Source: Gonocerus acuteangulatus (taxonomy: Eukaryota; Arthropoda; Insecta; Hemiptera; Coreidae). Taken from it: a stretch of DNA of 64,000 bases. Under the pieces are notes generated by a model. It was not told the DNA's origin, did not search any database, and was given only the letters and a program-made list of their open reading frames with translations. Within the stretch, counting starts at the first letter, position 1. Each line of letters begins with the position of its first letter. Position numbers and translations under genes: made by a program. Positions 34,621 to 45,780 of this stretch are shown one piece after another. The stretch is from the NCBI GenBank assembly GCA_946811695.1, contig OX328123.1, positions 122,105,118 to 122,169,117 on the forward strand. Direction: 5' to 3'.

Positions 34621-35811
34621 AAAAAGTCCGACTCGTAGGAACTGCGTTATATCTCGAAGAAATGGAATAGATTAGCATCACAAATCACAGGAAACTGACA
34701 GTAGTCAACTTACACAGAAGCGGATAATTCTTAATCTGTATAAATCAATACAATTATGTACTTAAAACGTACTTACTGTTTGGCTGAGAAGGCTCTATTC
34801 TAAACAACCAAAAATTCCTTGTCATTTTAAGTATTTTAAGTCTTGTTTTACGAGCAAATTCGTTTTACTGTTATATTCAACTGTAAATATTTGCTTCATG
34901 GCGAATTAAATTCCATTCTGTCGTGGGTTAAATCTTTCTATAAAATAAGAAATAACGGTAACTTCAGTTTGAAGCTATGAGGAAGGTTATAATAGATGGA
35001 GAATTCAAAACAACCTACGTCATCATGATTAGCCACTGCCATCTTGATTACCACAGCCACTCCAAACTTATTATGAATACCTTAGACCGTTTCTTAGCTT
35101 ATTTTAGTACAATACTAATTTTACTGATAAATGCAATTTAAAAGTAGTAACAACCAATTAAAAAGTGAGATAAAGAAAGAGAAAAACCATTTTAAAACAA
35201 CAAAACAAACACTTTTTAAGTTTTAAGCGCTTATATCTCTCAATGACGTTGCCCCATCTAATATTGCTTAGAACCTTTTTTGTAGAAAATTTAGTAAGCA
35301 TTCGAATGGTCACTTTCCACTTATTACGATTTCCCAACCGTTATCGAGATATTTACGAAAAATGTATGGAGATCCGAAAACTTTTCATGTCTATTAATAA
35401 AATAATTTTTTCCCCATACTTCCTTATATCCAAATATAACCAAAATTTAAACATCTTAGTTGGGACTAATCTCCAAGATGTAGAAAATATTTCAATTGAA
35501 TCTCGCGATTCTAAGTACTCACAAAAAATAATGACTTACAAAAACATGGATTCCACTTATCTCAGAAACGGTTAAAGCTATAAAATAGTTTCATTCGTTT
35601 TCCTAGCCCAAGAAACCTATAAAACAAGTACCTGCAAGCATATAAACTCAAAAACGTAAGCGTTACGATTTTTTTGCGCGAATTTCGCCCCAAACACTAT
35701 CTTCTAGTGGGCGGATTCTGCTGGTTCTGCTGGTCGGCACTTTCGGATTGCGTCATGAGGTCAACCTCATAAGCGGGTTCTGCCTATGGAGATAGGGAGT
35801 AACCGCGCTAA
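34621..35811 (-). mobile_element. Family E element, copy E7 (second subfamily)
   Basis: Same layout as E6: AAAAAGTCCGACTCGTAGG left end, ATATCTCGAAGAAATGG, AGGAAACTGACAGTAG, then diverged family E and the right hairpin end AGGGAGTAACCGCGCTAA. The (TA)n tract has been lost together with its flanks (CTGCTGGTTCTGCTGGTCGG junction). Confidence 0.8.
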
Positions 35812-35922
35812 AAAAAAAAGGCACTTTAATTTATTTCAGTAGTATTTTTGTTGGGGGAGGGGTAATTCAGCTTGGGACAATGTGTTCAGAATTAAACAAA
35901 ACGAATTCCCTTTAGTGTAACT

Positions 35923-37286
35923 AAAAAGTCCGATTCGCAGGAACTGCGTCATCTTAGCGCGGTTCCGTTCTTATCTCTAGTGTTTATGAAGGCATAGAAT
36001 AGAAACAGTTATTGCTTTGTTTAGATCAATAGCGAAACAGCTATCCAAATGAAATCTCAAACAAACCAGTCTTGAAAGGTCTTGATTTACAATCTTACCT
36101 GTATGGGTCAGCTATACCATAAGTCGGGCAGAAAGGCCTCCGCTCAGAGGCATTTGGAATGCCTTGGGATCTCTCTCTTTGAACGCTACTTATCTAACAA
36201 TAAATTGATCTTCTTATTTTACTTAATCTGTTTTATTGTCAAATACATTATCTGACTATATGCAATTTAAAAATAACAAGGAATAAAAAACAGACAAAAA
36301 GAACACTTCAAATAAGCGAAATCAATAACTTTAAAGTTTTAAGCACTTATTTCTCCGATTGACATCGCCTAATCAAAACATTCATCAGAATCATTTTTGT
36401 AGAGCATTTAGTGAGCTTTCTAATGGTCATCTTCCGTTTCCCAAGATTCTCAACCTTTTTCGAGATATTAAGGAAAGTATACAAAGTTACCAAAACTTTT
36501 TATGTATGTTAATAAAATATTTTATTCTAACCCTTCCTACACTCCAAACGTAACAAAAATTTCAACATATTAGTTTTAATGAATGTAGAACATGCAGAAA
36601 ATGTTTCAACTGAATCCCATAATTCTAAGTACCAAAATCAAAGAAAAAGAACAGTTCGAATAAGCGAAATCAATTACTTTAAAGTTTTATGCACTTATTT
36701 CTCCGATTGACATCGCCTAATCAAAACTTTCATTAGAACCATTTTTATAGAGCATTTAGTGAGCTTTCTAATGGTCATCTTCCGTTCCCCAAGATTCTCA
36801 ACCTTTTTCGAGATATTAAGGAAAGTATACAAAGTTACCAAAACTTTTCATGTCTGTTCATAAAATATTTTATTCTAACCCTTCCTTAACTCCAAACGTA
36901 ACATAACTTTCAACATATTAGTTTTAATGAAATTAGAACATGCAGATAATGTTTCAACTGAATCCCGTGATTCTAAGTACCCAAACCAAAAACGGAATTC
37001 AAAAACCATTTTTCCAATTTTCTCGACAACGGTTAAAGCTATCGCCTTGAAAATGGTTTCATTCGTTTTTCTAGCCCAAGAAGCCTATAAAAAGAGTACT
37101 TACAAGCTTATAAACTCAAAAACGTAAGCGTTACGATTTTTTCTGCGCGAATTTCGCCCCAAACGCCATCTTCCAGTGGGCGTATTTTGCTGGTTAACGA
37201 ACTTGACCTTTCAAATTGGACGACAGATTTTTGTACCAAATTTCATCAAAATCGGACCATCAGGGAAGCCAGAAATGAGCGAACAG

Positions 37287-37361
<75 letters not shown>

Positions 37362-37525
37362 TATACATATATATATATATATATATACAAATTTGAACCA
37401 CCGTTATTTTCGGTCTCTAGGGGTTCTGAAATGCGAAATTTTCTAGTCGGCACTTCCGGATTGTTTCATTGTATCAACCCTATAAGCGGGGTTCCTCCCT
37501 ATGGGGGAGGGAGGAACCGCGCTAA
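35923..37525 (-). mobile_element. Family E element, copy E4 (inverted near-copy of E1)
   Basis: Complete in reverse orientation, with the same internal duplication and the same 3' block (TCCAAATGAAATCTCAAAC, GGCAGAAAGGCCTCCGCTCA) as E1. By eye it is nearly identical to E1 outside the (TA)n tract (37290-37386). The two form a 1.6-kb inverted pair about 8.2 kb apart. Confidence 0.85.
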
Positions 37526-38362
37526 AATGAAAATTAATGAAAATTGGGGCTTTAAGTAGAAGAGTTACCAAAATTTCAGATCACAAACAAGAAAAGAGTT
37601 GGTGTTTTTTATGGCCTGTTGACATGATTTGTCATGTGAGGGAAGAATAGAATAAATTACAGGTGGTTGAAGGATTAAGAGATAATGACTAATTCAGATC
37701 TCAGCTTGTCACAATCCTCAAGTATTGTTGGAAGAATATCTCTTATGAAGTGGGCATATTGGTCACCAGTACGTATGGGTCCGGGGTATAAAATATGGAT
37801 GGATATAGTCCAGTATATAGAGGTTTCAAAAGGGGGTCGAGCTAACATTAATTCCTCTAGAAGATTTTTTTTTCTAATATCCTTAGGCATGGTGTGTGTA
37901 TACTGAAACCAAATTTTCCAACTCGAAAGCCGGGGGGGGAGGACTTTTGGCAGGCGAAATTTTAGCTTTTTTCAGTTTTTCTTCATTAATTTAAAACCCG
38001 TTGATTTTGGATAAAATAAACTACAAATAGGGAGTAAAGAACATTAAATTTCGCAAAAAAAATGAGCTGGTCAAAGTCCAAATTCAGCCACTTAAAATTG
38101 CCACAATCACTAGCCAAAAATGTTACAAGAAAATTTTTGGACCAAAATTTTGCAAAATGCGAACAAATGAAAATTTCACTAATTCTCATTTTGGTTCAAT
38201 AGTGACTTAAAAATTTTAATATTGCTCAAATTTATATGTTTTTGTGCTTTTTGGAATCAGTTATTGATGTTCTTTAACTTTTAGGGAGGTGGGTGTATCG
38301 TTAAAACACCACAGTTTTTCGCAAAAGTACAGCTCCAGTTCCGATCCGTTGAGCCCGGAGCT
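37526..38362. other. No gene recognised
   Basis: A 71-codon frame on the minus strand at 37675-37890 has no recognisable domain. A poly-G run sits at 37932. No supported gene. Confidence 0.4.
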
Positions 38363-38370
38363 CTCTAAAG

Positions 38371-38621
38371 CGTGGGCGTCTATAAGGGGGGGGCTACAGC
38401 CCCCCCCCCCCCTCCGAAATTTTGATTTGATGGTAAAAATGTGTCGTAAAACCCATAAAAATAAATTAAATAAGCTCACTTAGTTCATAAAAAATATTTT
38501 ATTTTACGTGTAATAGCGTTTTAGTTGCCTAAACCTATTCCAAGTTCTAAATTGTTAGTATTCCATACCTCGGAAATGGTCGCAGCCCCCCCCCCGAAAT
38601 TATTTTCGATATACGCCCATG
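38371..38621 (+). mobile_element. hAT-type MITE, family G, complete
   Basis: Ends CGTGGGCGTCTATAAG and GATATACGCCCATG with an exact 8-bp duplication CTCTAAAG (38363-38370 and 38622-38629); G-run/C-run hairpin present. Confidence 0.9.
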
Positions 38622-38661
38622 CTCTAAAGAGAGGACGGAAGCAGTCTAAAAAGTGGCCAAA

Positions 38662-38870
38662 TTTTTTTATTTTTTATTTTATTTTATTTATTTTTTTTTT
38701 TTTTTACGGCGCATCTACACCTAGGTCATTAGCGCCGACATCCAGGGTGCAGCGAGGAATTTTACCAGCGAGCCGTGGGATGATAAAATTCCTGCCGAAG
38801 GTTGGGAATCGAACCCACCATCTCCCGCTTATGAATCCAAGGCGCTAGCCATTAGACCACGGGAGACCCC
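38662..38870 (-). mobile_element. tRNA-derived SINE, family A, full length
   Basis: Reverse orientation: T-rich tail at 38662-38705, body ACGGCGCATCTACACCTAGG, B box GGAATCGAACC (complement) and head GGGAGACCCC. Flanks AAGTGGCCAAA and AAGTGGCTAAA are an 11-bp duplication with one mismatch. Confidence 0.9.
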
Positions 38871-38881
38871 AAGTGGCTAAA

Positions 38882-40365
38882 TTGATCAAAATTCAGTGGT
38901 ACTATATACCATACTGAAAGTCATATGGAAGTATTTATGAGTTTTTTTTTCAGGTGTTTAAGGTCTAATGGAAACTAAAGTGACATGCGACCTTCCATAA
39001 ACGCGGAAAGAAACTGTTTAACAACTAGAGGTTATCAGAGAAGTAGTAAAACAGCCTTAAGGTTTATCTACATGAGTTTATAGTTCCATTTAGTAGTAGC
39101 TTCTCTATAAATCATCCTCTAGTTCTAGCTGACTGATAGGAAGGAGGGCTGGTTCCTTTATCTACCCACGTCCTGCACCTGCACTCGGCTAGTCCAAGGG
39201 GCAAAAAATAAACAGGCTCGAGGGGGGGGGGGCTTGCTTGCTTAGCTCCCTGTATGAAGCCTTTATTTTCAGGGGATTAGTCAGATATATTATTAAAACG
39301 CGTCTATATATTATTCTTTGCGCGTCTCCATGGCGATCCTAAACGCAGCGCATAGAAAGCTTGAATAGGAACTGCTGATATTTTGTTTTCATTCGTACTA
39401 TTTTTACGGTAGCGTTACATTGGGCTAACTCGCAAAAATGGACAAAATGTTCAGCACTACTATAGCCCTTTCAGTAAGATGGAATGGTTCTAATCCCGCA
39501 TGCGCGCAATTCTAAGGGAAATATTCCCGACGGTTCCACTGACTAAAAACTGATTATGTCTCGTTCAGAACCAGGTAAGGCTTTCAGAACTTTTTTGGTT
39601 TTTTGGTTCAGTTGGAGGGAAAAGGGTGTGGCCTATATTCCCTTCAACTGAACTGCCTATGATTCCCCGTGCAACGAATTGTTGGTAAAAATTCTCTGTG
39701 TTATAACCTTATCACTAGGAGGTTTATGATGCTTATGAGAAAGCATTGATTTCTCAAAATGAGATCATTCTACCGAAAGTGCATGATAAAGATCCCGTTT
39801 TGTTAAATTTGGGAATTTGTTAAACTTTTGAATGCCCACTATCCACTTGGGGGCTATTCTTACAAACTGAAACTTTGACCACTTAATTCCTGGGTATAAT
39901 TATTTTGTATATAATTATGTGCCAAACTACAAGGAGGGTTCCCACCGACAGGGAATTTAATTATAAAAATAAAACTCAGGGAAATTAAAGAAAAGAAGGT
40001 AAAAATTGCTTGCGTTGTGTGTATATATTTTCCCCAATTCTTCTTCTCTTTCTCTCACTGTCTTTTTTGGAATATTTTGGTCTCTGTAACGCAACATCTG
40101 GGAGGCTGGGAGGGTCGAATAAAGAATTTTAAAAACATAGTCGTTGCTATATTTTTAAGGTTCATAACTAGAAATCGTTCAGTTAAATTCCCAGCATTAT
40201 CTGACGTACCTGTATCTTTACCACGTATGGTAATTGTCTGTACCATACGTGATAAAAATTCACGTATATAAGATTTGTACACAAGGGGGTATGTAAACCT
40301 TAACACCGAATCCCTCGATTAATATAAATTATCACTATCTGGGAGGTCAGAGAAAAATCAGGGGA
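38882..40365. other. No gene; one 11-bp hairpin
   Basis: 39495-39590 resembles the 49.7 kb palindrome arm (GGGAAATATTCCCG, ATTATGTCTCGTTCAGAACC). A perfect hairpin CACGTATGGTA/TACCATACGTG spans 40222-40251. Short overlapping frames at 40017-40306 on both strands look like chance. Confidence 0.45.
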
Positions 40366-40668
40366 ATGTCAGGAAATTCCATTTCCAAAACTCGGTGGGA
40401 ACCCTGTACAAGTCAAAACATTCTTTACTCAGACGGTTGGCATTCTGAATCGCCCATATGTAAGTGGATAGGTCCTTCTTTGGGGAGGTACGGACCTACA
40501 AAGGTGACATGTTGTGTTGACTGTCCCATTGATTTAAGAGGCGCCAGCACAGACTATACAGCTAAGCTGAACAGCTGGGTCTACGGACAAATATGTGCAT
40601 CTCACTCGTTCTACAACACAACATTTCTGGTTCTCTTTATTGTTTCCAACACATTATGGGTCGTTTAA
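40366..40668 (+). other. Unrecognised 100-codon frame
   Basis: Cys-containing frame (GRYGPTKVTCCVDCP, RGASTDYTAKLNSWVYG) of unusual GC content for the neighbourhood, ending just before a family E end. No known domain, and no splice or promoter evidence. It may be part of a decayed element. Confidence 0.2.
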
Positions 40669-40671
40669 TTA

Positions 40672-40860
40672 CAAGAAGTCTGACTCGCAGGACCTGCGTC
40701 ATCTTAGCGCGGTTCCGCTCTTTCCATCATTGTCATTTGGAAAGCTTGGAGCAGAAACTGTTAATGTTTGGACTTAATCATTCGTGATTTTTGCATCACG
40801 AAACAAATTGCACGTTTAAAGGTGTAAAAATGTAAGATGAAATCTCGAAGCGAAGTAACA
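40672..40860 (-). mobile_element. Terminal fragment of family E
   Basis: AAGAAGTCTGACTCGCAGG, CTGCGTCATCTTAGCGCGG and TTCCGCTCTT match the family end; similarity fades after about 100 bp. Confidence 0.65.
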
Positions 40861-40893
40861 TAAAATACATTTATTTTTAATTTTTGTAATATT

Positions 40894-41124
40894 CCCAAAA
40901 TTTGAATTCAGGGGTTTTTAAATTTGCTAAAAACGAATCTGCCATACGTTTTTAAATAAAAAATGGTTCTACATACTCGACTCTATACAAGTCATTATTC
41001 TGCCAAAATATTCCTTATACCTACATTTAAAAAGTTATCGATTATAAAAAAAAAAAATTGGTTTAAATACGGATGTCAGATTCGTTTTTAGCACATTGAA
41101 AACCCCCTAAATTCAAATTTTGGG
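40894..41124. repeat. Fold-back inverted repeat, ~60-bp arms
   Basis: Left arm CCCAAAATTTGAATTCAGGG ... GCTAAAAACGAATCTG; right arm is its diverged reverse complement ending AATTCAAATTTTGGG. The spacer is about 115 bp. It is a possible MITE with long inverted ends; the target duplication is not clear. Confidence 0.75.
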
Positions 41125-41481
41125 ATGCTAGAGACTTGATCCTACCTATTGAGGAGTAACGCTGGTAAGAAATATCAAGAAAAAGTCAGGAAATGTAGAA
41201 TAGCTTTCTTTTAGTAAGATAGACATACTTAAATTCATTCATTTTTGTTTGCTCTCAACTAGTTTTATAGTAAATTTACTCAGCTTTCGATTGGTCTCAC
41301 TTCCTTTCTAGTACAGCCACCTGGAACGGAGCTACAACAATTATTCTTCTAAAAAACACGTTTGTCTCGAAAAAACAATAAAATGACGTTTTCTCCCTTA
41401 TGTGTGAGATTCGGAAAATCGTCATAGAACATTTTTTGTTCCCCTAAGGTTCCTCTATCACCTCCCATAATATGACTAGAC

Positions 41482-41502
41482 ATTTACGGGACACCCTGTA
41501 TA
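41482..41502 (-). other. Possible solo transposon end
   Basis: TACAGGGTGTCCCGTAAA on the minus strand looks like a Tc1/mariner-style terminus after TA; no partner was found. Confidence 0.35.
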
Positions 41503-41504
41503 TA

Positions 41505-41761
41505 TCTGTGGCTTGGTGCTAAAAGGGCCAATGTCAATTTTTCCATATTTTGTTTTGTTGGTCTACTTCCCCTTGTAATACTTGCATAAAACCAAATATA
41601 TACCAATTCTATATATATTTTTATAGTATACATATAGATGTATAAATATTTATACATATATACATGAATATTTGTGTTTTTGCAAGTATTTTAAGGGAAG
41701 TAAATAAAAAACACAAAATATGAAAAAATTGACATAGGTCCTTTTAGCACCAAGCCACAGA
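41505..41761. mobile_element. MITE with ~95-bp terminal inverted repeats
   Basis: Ends TCTGTGGCTTGGTGCTAAAA and the reverse complement TTTTAGCACCAAGCCACAGA, then CAATTTTT.CATATTTTGT and ACTTCCC...AATACTTGCA in both arms. TA flanks both sides. The 257-bp size and TA target suggest a Tc1/mariner-mobilised MITE. Confidence 0.88.
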
Positions 41762-42081
41762 TATATATATATATATATATATATAGCCTATTATCACTTT
41801 TCTAATAAAATTCACACTCTAGAATATTTATAATTGTTTATAACTATGTGCGTTTTCTGCCACCAACATTTGAAAATGACCAACTCTACATTTGCGAGCT
41901 CTATAATCCATATATATCTTTTGTGAAAAATGTAGACACCTATTTCAGTTATATCTCAAAGAAATGCGAGATTTTAGGTGCCACAATGTACAAGAAACTG
42001 ACAGTAACCCACTCGAAGTGGGAATTACATATTTATCATTTCTATACCTTCTTTGACTTAAATATTCATTTTAGTGCTGAA

Positions 42082-42165
42082 CGGAATTGATAAAAAAAAT
42101 AAAAAATAAAAAATAAAAAAAATAAAAAAATAAAAAAAAAAAAAATAAAAAAAAAATAAAAAAAT
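42082..42165 (+). repeat. A-rich (AAATAAAA)n tract
   Basis: Repeated AATAAAAAA words over about 80 bp; followed by diverged family E sequence to about 42290. Confidence 0.9.
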
Positions 42166-42360
42166 AATTAAAAACTGAGTCAATGAGACAAAAAACCGTA
42201 AAAAAACGGAACTAACACTTTCCACTTTTAAGCGCAGATTTCTCCAATTTAAATTGCTCTATCGAAAAATGAATAAGAATAATTTTTCTTTCCTACCATG
42301 ATTCCGCAAGTAGGCTATTGACGCCGAACTATTTTTGGTTGCCAGCCTTTTTAAACAACC

Positions 42361-42395
42361 ATGGTGGAGAAGGGAATTCTTTTCATCTCCACCAT
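42361..42395. repeat. 10-bp perfect hairpin
   Basis: ATGGTGGAGA and TCTCCACCAT separated by 15 bp; no context explains it. Confidence 0.6.
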
Positions 42396-42419
42396 AGATA
42401 AAATAACTTTGGGCGGCGG

Positions 42420-43114
42420 GGATGCTCTAAGAGTAGTTTTTTGTAGGAAAATTAGTAGGCTTTCGAAAAGGTTGCCTAGTGTACGAAAATCTTAAAACTG
42501 CTAATATCTGTTATAATTGTTTTCTTAATTTTACAATCAACAATAACAAATAATTATTTTGAATAGAGAAACACTGAAATATGTTTGAATTAACCTTCAA
42601 ATGAATCGAGGATAGGACTGAATGGCATTGTGCCAGAAGAAAATCAATAAATCTGCCAAAATATTGGAATTTATTTATGTATTAAATTCCCGATGATAAA
42701 ATCTCATTTGAGAGTGGTAAGATAAAGTTTGATAATATCTAAAATTACTCTCTACCATCAGAGCCAGGGACTGGTATAGGTCTGCTAAAAATACTCGTTC
42801 TTTATCATACATTCTGTAGAACGCTAAAAATCTTTATTACCAGAATTCTTCCTTTTAGTACCAGGTAAATGATCACCTAGTAATATAGATTGAGTCACTA
42901 AATGTGTCTCATTTTCCTAACTTAGGATACCTTAGAGGCTCTACATATGTATTTTTATTGAAGGTTTATATAAATATCGATTTCCTAGAGGATTTTATGG
43001 TTGATAGATGTTTTCATAATGAACAGAATATAACAATTATGTTAATTTACGTTTTGAGTTTGATAGTTTTTCTAATGCTTAGACTATTAGAAGTAATATC
43101 ATATTTACTAGTTC
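42420..43114. other. No gene recognised
   Basis: AT-rich; nothing supported. Confidence 0.45.
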
Positions 43115-43385
43115 GATAATACAGCATCAAACAAATAATTTTTAATTAAACTAATAATTAGAGATAATACAACTTCAAACTATATTTAAACCTTTCAATA
43201 GCAAAAAATAGTAGGTATACCATCAAACTAATAATAATTGCTAATATAGCATTATATTAATAATATTTAATAACAGTCTCAAACTAAAAATTGTAGATAA
43301 TATAGCTTCGAAATAACATTAATTGATAATATAGCCTTATACGAATAATAATTGCTAAAATATTTTCAAATTAATAATAAAATAA
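43115..43385 (+). repeat. Degenerate AT-rich tandem repeat
   Basis: The phrase GATAATATAGC(T/A)TCAAACTAATAATAATTGC recurs in drifting form about seven times, with insertions between units. It looks like an old short-period satellite. Confidence 0.65.
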
Positions 43386-43667
43386 ATGTGTTTAAGAAAA
43401 ATGATCCATTCTTTTTACCAATCGTTTAATATTAAAAATAAGGAAAATATGATTAAAAAGATTTTAATTCCTAATAGCCGTTTTATCTGGTGCTCTACAT
43501 ATTTCACAAAATATGGTTCAGGAGCTAAATATATATATATATATTCTATTCTACGTATTTGTGACCTTTATTTACGTATATTTATTTATTTTTTATATAT
43601 ATGGTGCAGGTCAAAAGAATAGTACTCCATTTTCTATGTACTACTTTATTGTTGGCACGCCCTACAT

Positions 43668-43696
43668 GTTTCGTGGCCTTTATGCCACCTCCTCAG
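43668..43696 (-). ncRNA. Hammerhead-like core at a Penelope-type end
   Basis: On the minus strand CTGAGGA, a perfect 5-bp stem GTGGC/GCCAC with loop ATAAAG, then GAAAC follow one another as in a hammerhead ribozyme (CUGANGA, stem II, GAAA). The cleavage strand and stems I and III were not identified, so activity is not claimed. Confidence 0.4.
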
Positions 43697-43956
43697 GGGC
43701 CATTACATTCATTTTAAACAAATTTTTAATTAAACGTTTTTTCAATTTAGTAAACCCAATAATTCCTTCTCATTAATATATTATAAACAGAGTAGCATTA
43801 AATTTCCTTTGTGTCTTCCTTCTCCTTCTTCCAGATCTCCTTCCATCTGGTCCTCTCCCTGGCAGTCCTCATCCACTCAGCACCAGCCTTGTGGTGCATG
43901 AAAACACCCAACCATGGTGGCTAAAAAATATGTATGTACATATTTCTGGAGCCCCT

Positions 43957-44157
43957 GCAGGGGCATATATACAAAATCATTTCGGGGGTGGGCTGGGAAC
44001 ACCATGGGATTTGATGAGTATGGAATACTAACAACCTAGAACTTGGAAAAGTTAGACGACTAGAAAAAAAAGATTTTTTTTTCTGAACTAAGTGATTTTT
44101 AAGAGACATTTCCACCGATTAGGGCGGCAGCTCCATCAAGCCCCCCTTACATACTCC
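43957..44157 (-). mobile_element. hAT-type MITE, family G, decayed
   Basis: GGGGCATATATACAAAATCA, TTTCGGGGGTGGGCTGGG, GGAATACTAACAACCTAGAA and CCCCCCTTACATACTCCCAC match the family in order. Confidence 0.75.
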
Positions 44158-44367
44158 CACCTCGTCTTTAGCCTTCCTCTTCTTCTCTTCTGTCCACATT
44201 CGGATCCACTCAGTAGTTTGCTTTGACCATCTCTCATTAACAACATGCAGTTCCCAGGTCTACTTGGTCCTCTTTGCATGCTGTTAAACGTCCTTCGTAC
44301 CTCTCTACAGATTTTTTTTATTTTTTATTTATTTATTTATTTTTTTTTTTATTTACTTAAAACTACT

Positions 44368-44436
44368 TTTTTTTTTTTCGGCGCATCGACAAATCTTGGC
44401 CATTAGAGCCCTGAGGTAAGAAAATTCCTGCCGCCG
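44368..44436 (-). mobile_element. SINE A, 3' half (split by Transib-like element)
   Basis: T-run then CGGCGCATCGAC...CTTGGCCATTAG, ending TTCCTGCCGCCG. It continues at 45810 after removal of the inserted element: CTGCCGCCG plus GTGGTAATCG matches the intact SINE at 7905-8064. Confidence 0.85.
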
Positions 44437-44475
44437 CACAGTGTAACGAAGTAGTGAGGATTATGGACAAAAATC
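44437..44475 (+). promoter_or_regulatory. RSS-like terminus: heptamer, 23-bp spacer, nonamer
   Basis: CACAGTG (44437-44443) is identical to the antigen-receptor heptamer. After exactly 23 bp comes ACAAAAATC (44467-44475), 8 of 9 with the nonamer consensus ACAAAAACC. It would be the transposase-binding end; similarity to a 23-RSS is direct in sequence, function is inferred. Confidence 0.7.
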
Positions 44476-44867
44476 ATTAACCACTAGTTATTTTCAAATA
44501 AACATTTTTATCAATTTAAATCAACTCGAAACAAGGTAACAATAGTATAATAATGCATACTATACGGCTATAATAATATATATTGTAATATTTGTAATAT
44601 TAATAGAAATAATATAGCAGGTAATAATTTTATTAATAACAATATTATAAAATATATCATAACTGTAACATATAATGTAGTAATGGTATAGTAGTAAATT
44701 ATACTTACAGTAATATTGTCATAGAATAATAATATTTTACCATTATCTATGAAATTATTAAATAATTTCTTAATTCCGAGTCTGAATCATTTTTGGATTC
44801 TTGCGAATGTAAACTTATATCGAAACCAATATCTATTTGATTATTAATTTCATCCCCTATTACACAT

Positions 44868-45149
44868 TTATTGCTTTGCCTTTTTATATTTTTTTCTCCG
44901 TAAAGAAAGCTCTGTGCCAGATATCAGAAGAACCCGGCGCTTTTTCGATCTCTCACACAACGCTGTAAACTCTTTTTTATGTCTGCATCTAAGGAAGCCG
45001 GAAGGGCCATCAGGGCGTGAATATCTTTTCCCTTGATAAAAATTAATAACAATTTCTTCTAAGTTGATATATTGTTTCAACGAGTATTTATATAACAGTT
45101 TTTTCTCTGCGGTGAACACGTTCCCACATTTTTTACATATAATATAAGA
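44868..45149 (-). other. Unrecognised small frame with C-x2-C motif inside Transib-like element
   Basis: Open from just after a TAG at 45150 to the stop at 44868; it has no ATG at its 5' end. The translation starts SYIICKKCGNVFTAEKKLL, a possible zinc-ribbon half, and continues basic (RPDGPSGFLRCRHKKEF, RSKKRRVLLISG). The preceding AG could be a splice acceptor. It lies entirely inside the 1373-bp element, so it may be a leftover of that transposon's coding region or captured sequence. No match to a named domain can be made by eye. Confidence 0.3.
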
Positions 45150-45780
45150 CTAAACTGGCTGTATTTTTAGTATTGCTTGATATTTCTTAAGGAGAATCCT
45201 GCAGATTAAATTGAATCATTTGCCCAAGGATTAAAACCGTTTTCTTGGATTTATCCACATTTTTTTCAAATTTGGAAGAAAAAATGATGATGGATCTAAA
45301 AATAAAAATCTTTGGATTCGGCAAGTTTCGGCAAACTAAATTTCCCTCAGTACATTATACTTGAGGTAAACTTTAAGCTCTAAAAAACTTGAGATGTGTT
45401 CAGATGAAGTTTTTTTGTTATGGTCTATCAATATTTTGTACTTAAGAATAATGGCAAAGATCAATGAAGAATAATTCAGGATAAATAATAAGGGAGTAAT
45501 TACCCATAATCAATTATATGAAATAAAAAAGGAATAGTTTTGACGTTATTTCCTTCGGATCACCCAATAAAAACATTGTCCTATCTTCAACGAGAGAGGC
45601 TCAAACTGATTGTTGGTATGAAACAGGTTTTAAAGACTTTTCCTTGTTTATAACACTGCTAATGTGTTTGTTGATCAAAATAAAACTAATATTTATTAGT
45701 TTTATACGATTTTAGTTCCTTGAATAGTTTCTAAACTTAGCTAGAGGATTAAAAATTAAATATAAGAAAACGAAAATTTA

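Noticed and set aside
40017..40306. Overlapping 83-84 codon frames on both strands
   Set aside because: No domain, opposite-strand overlap and a hairpin at 40222-40251; likely chance.
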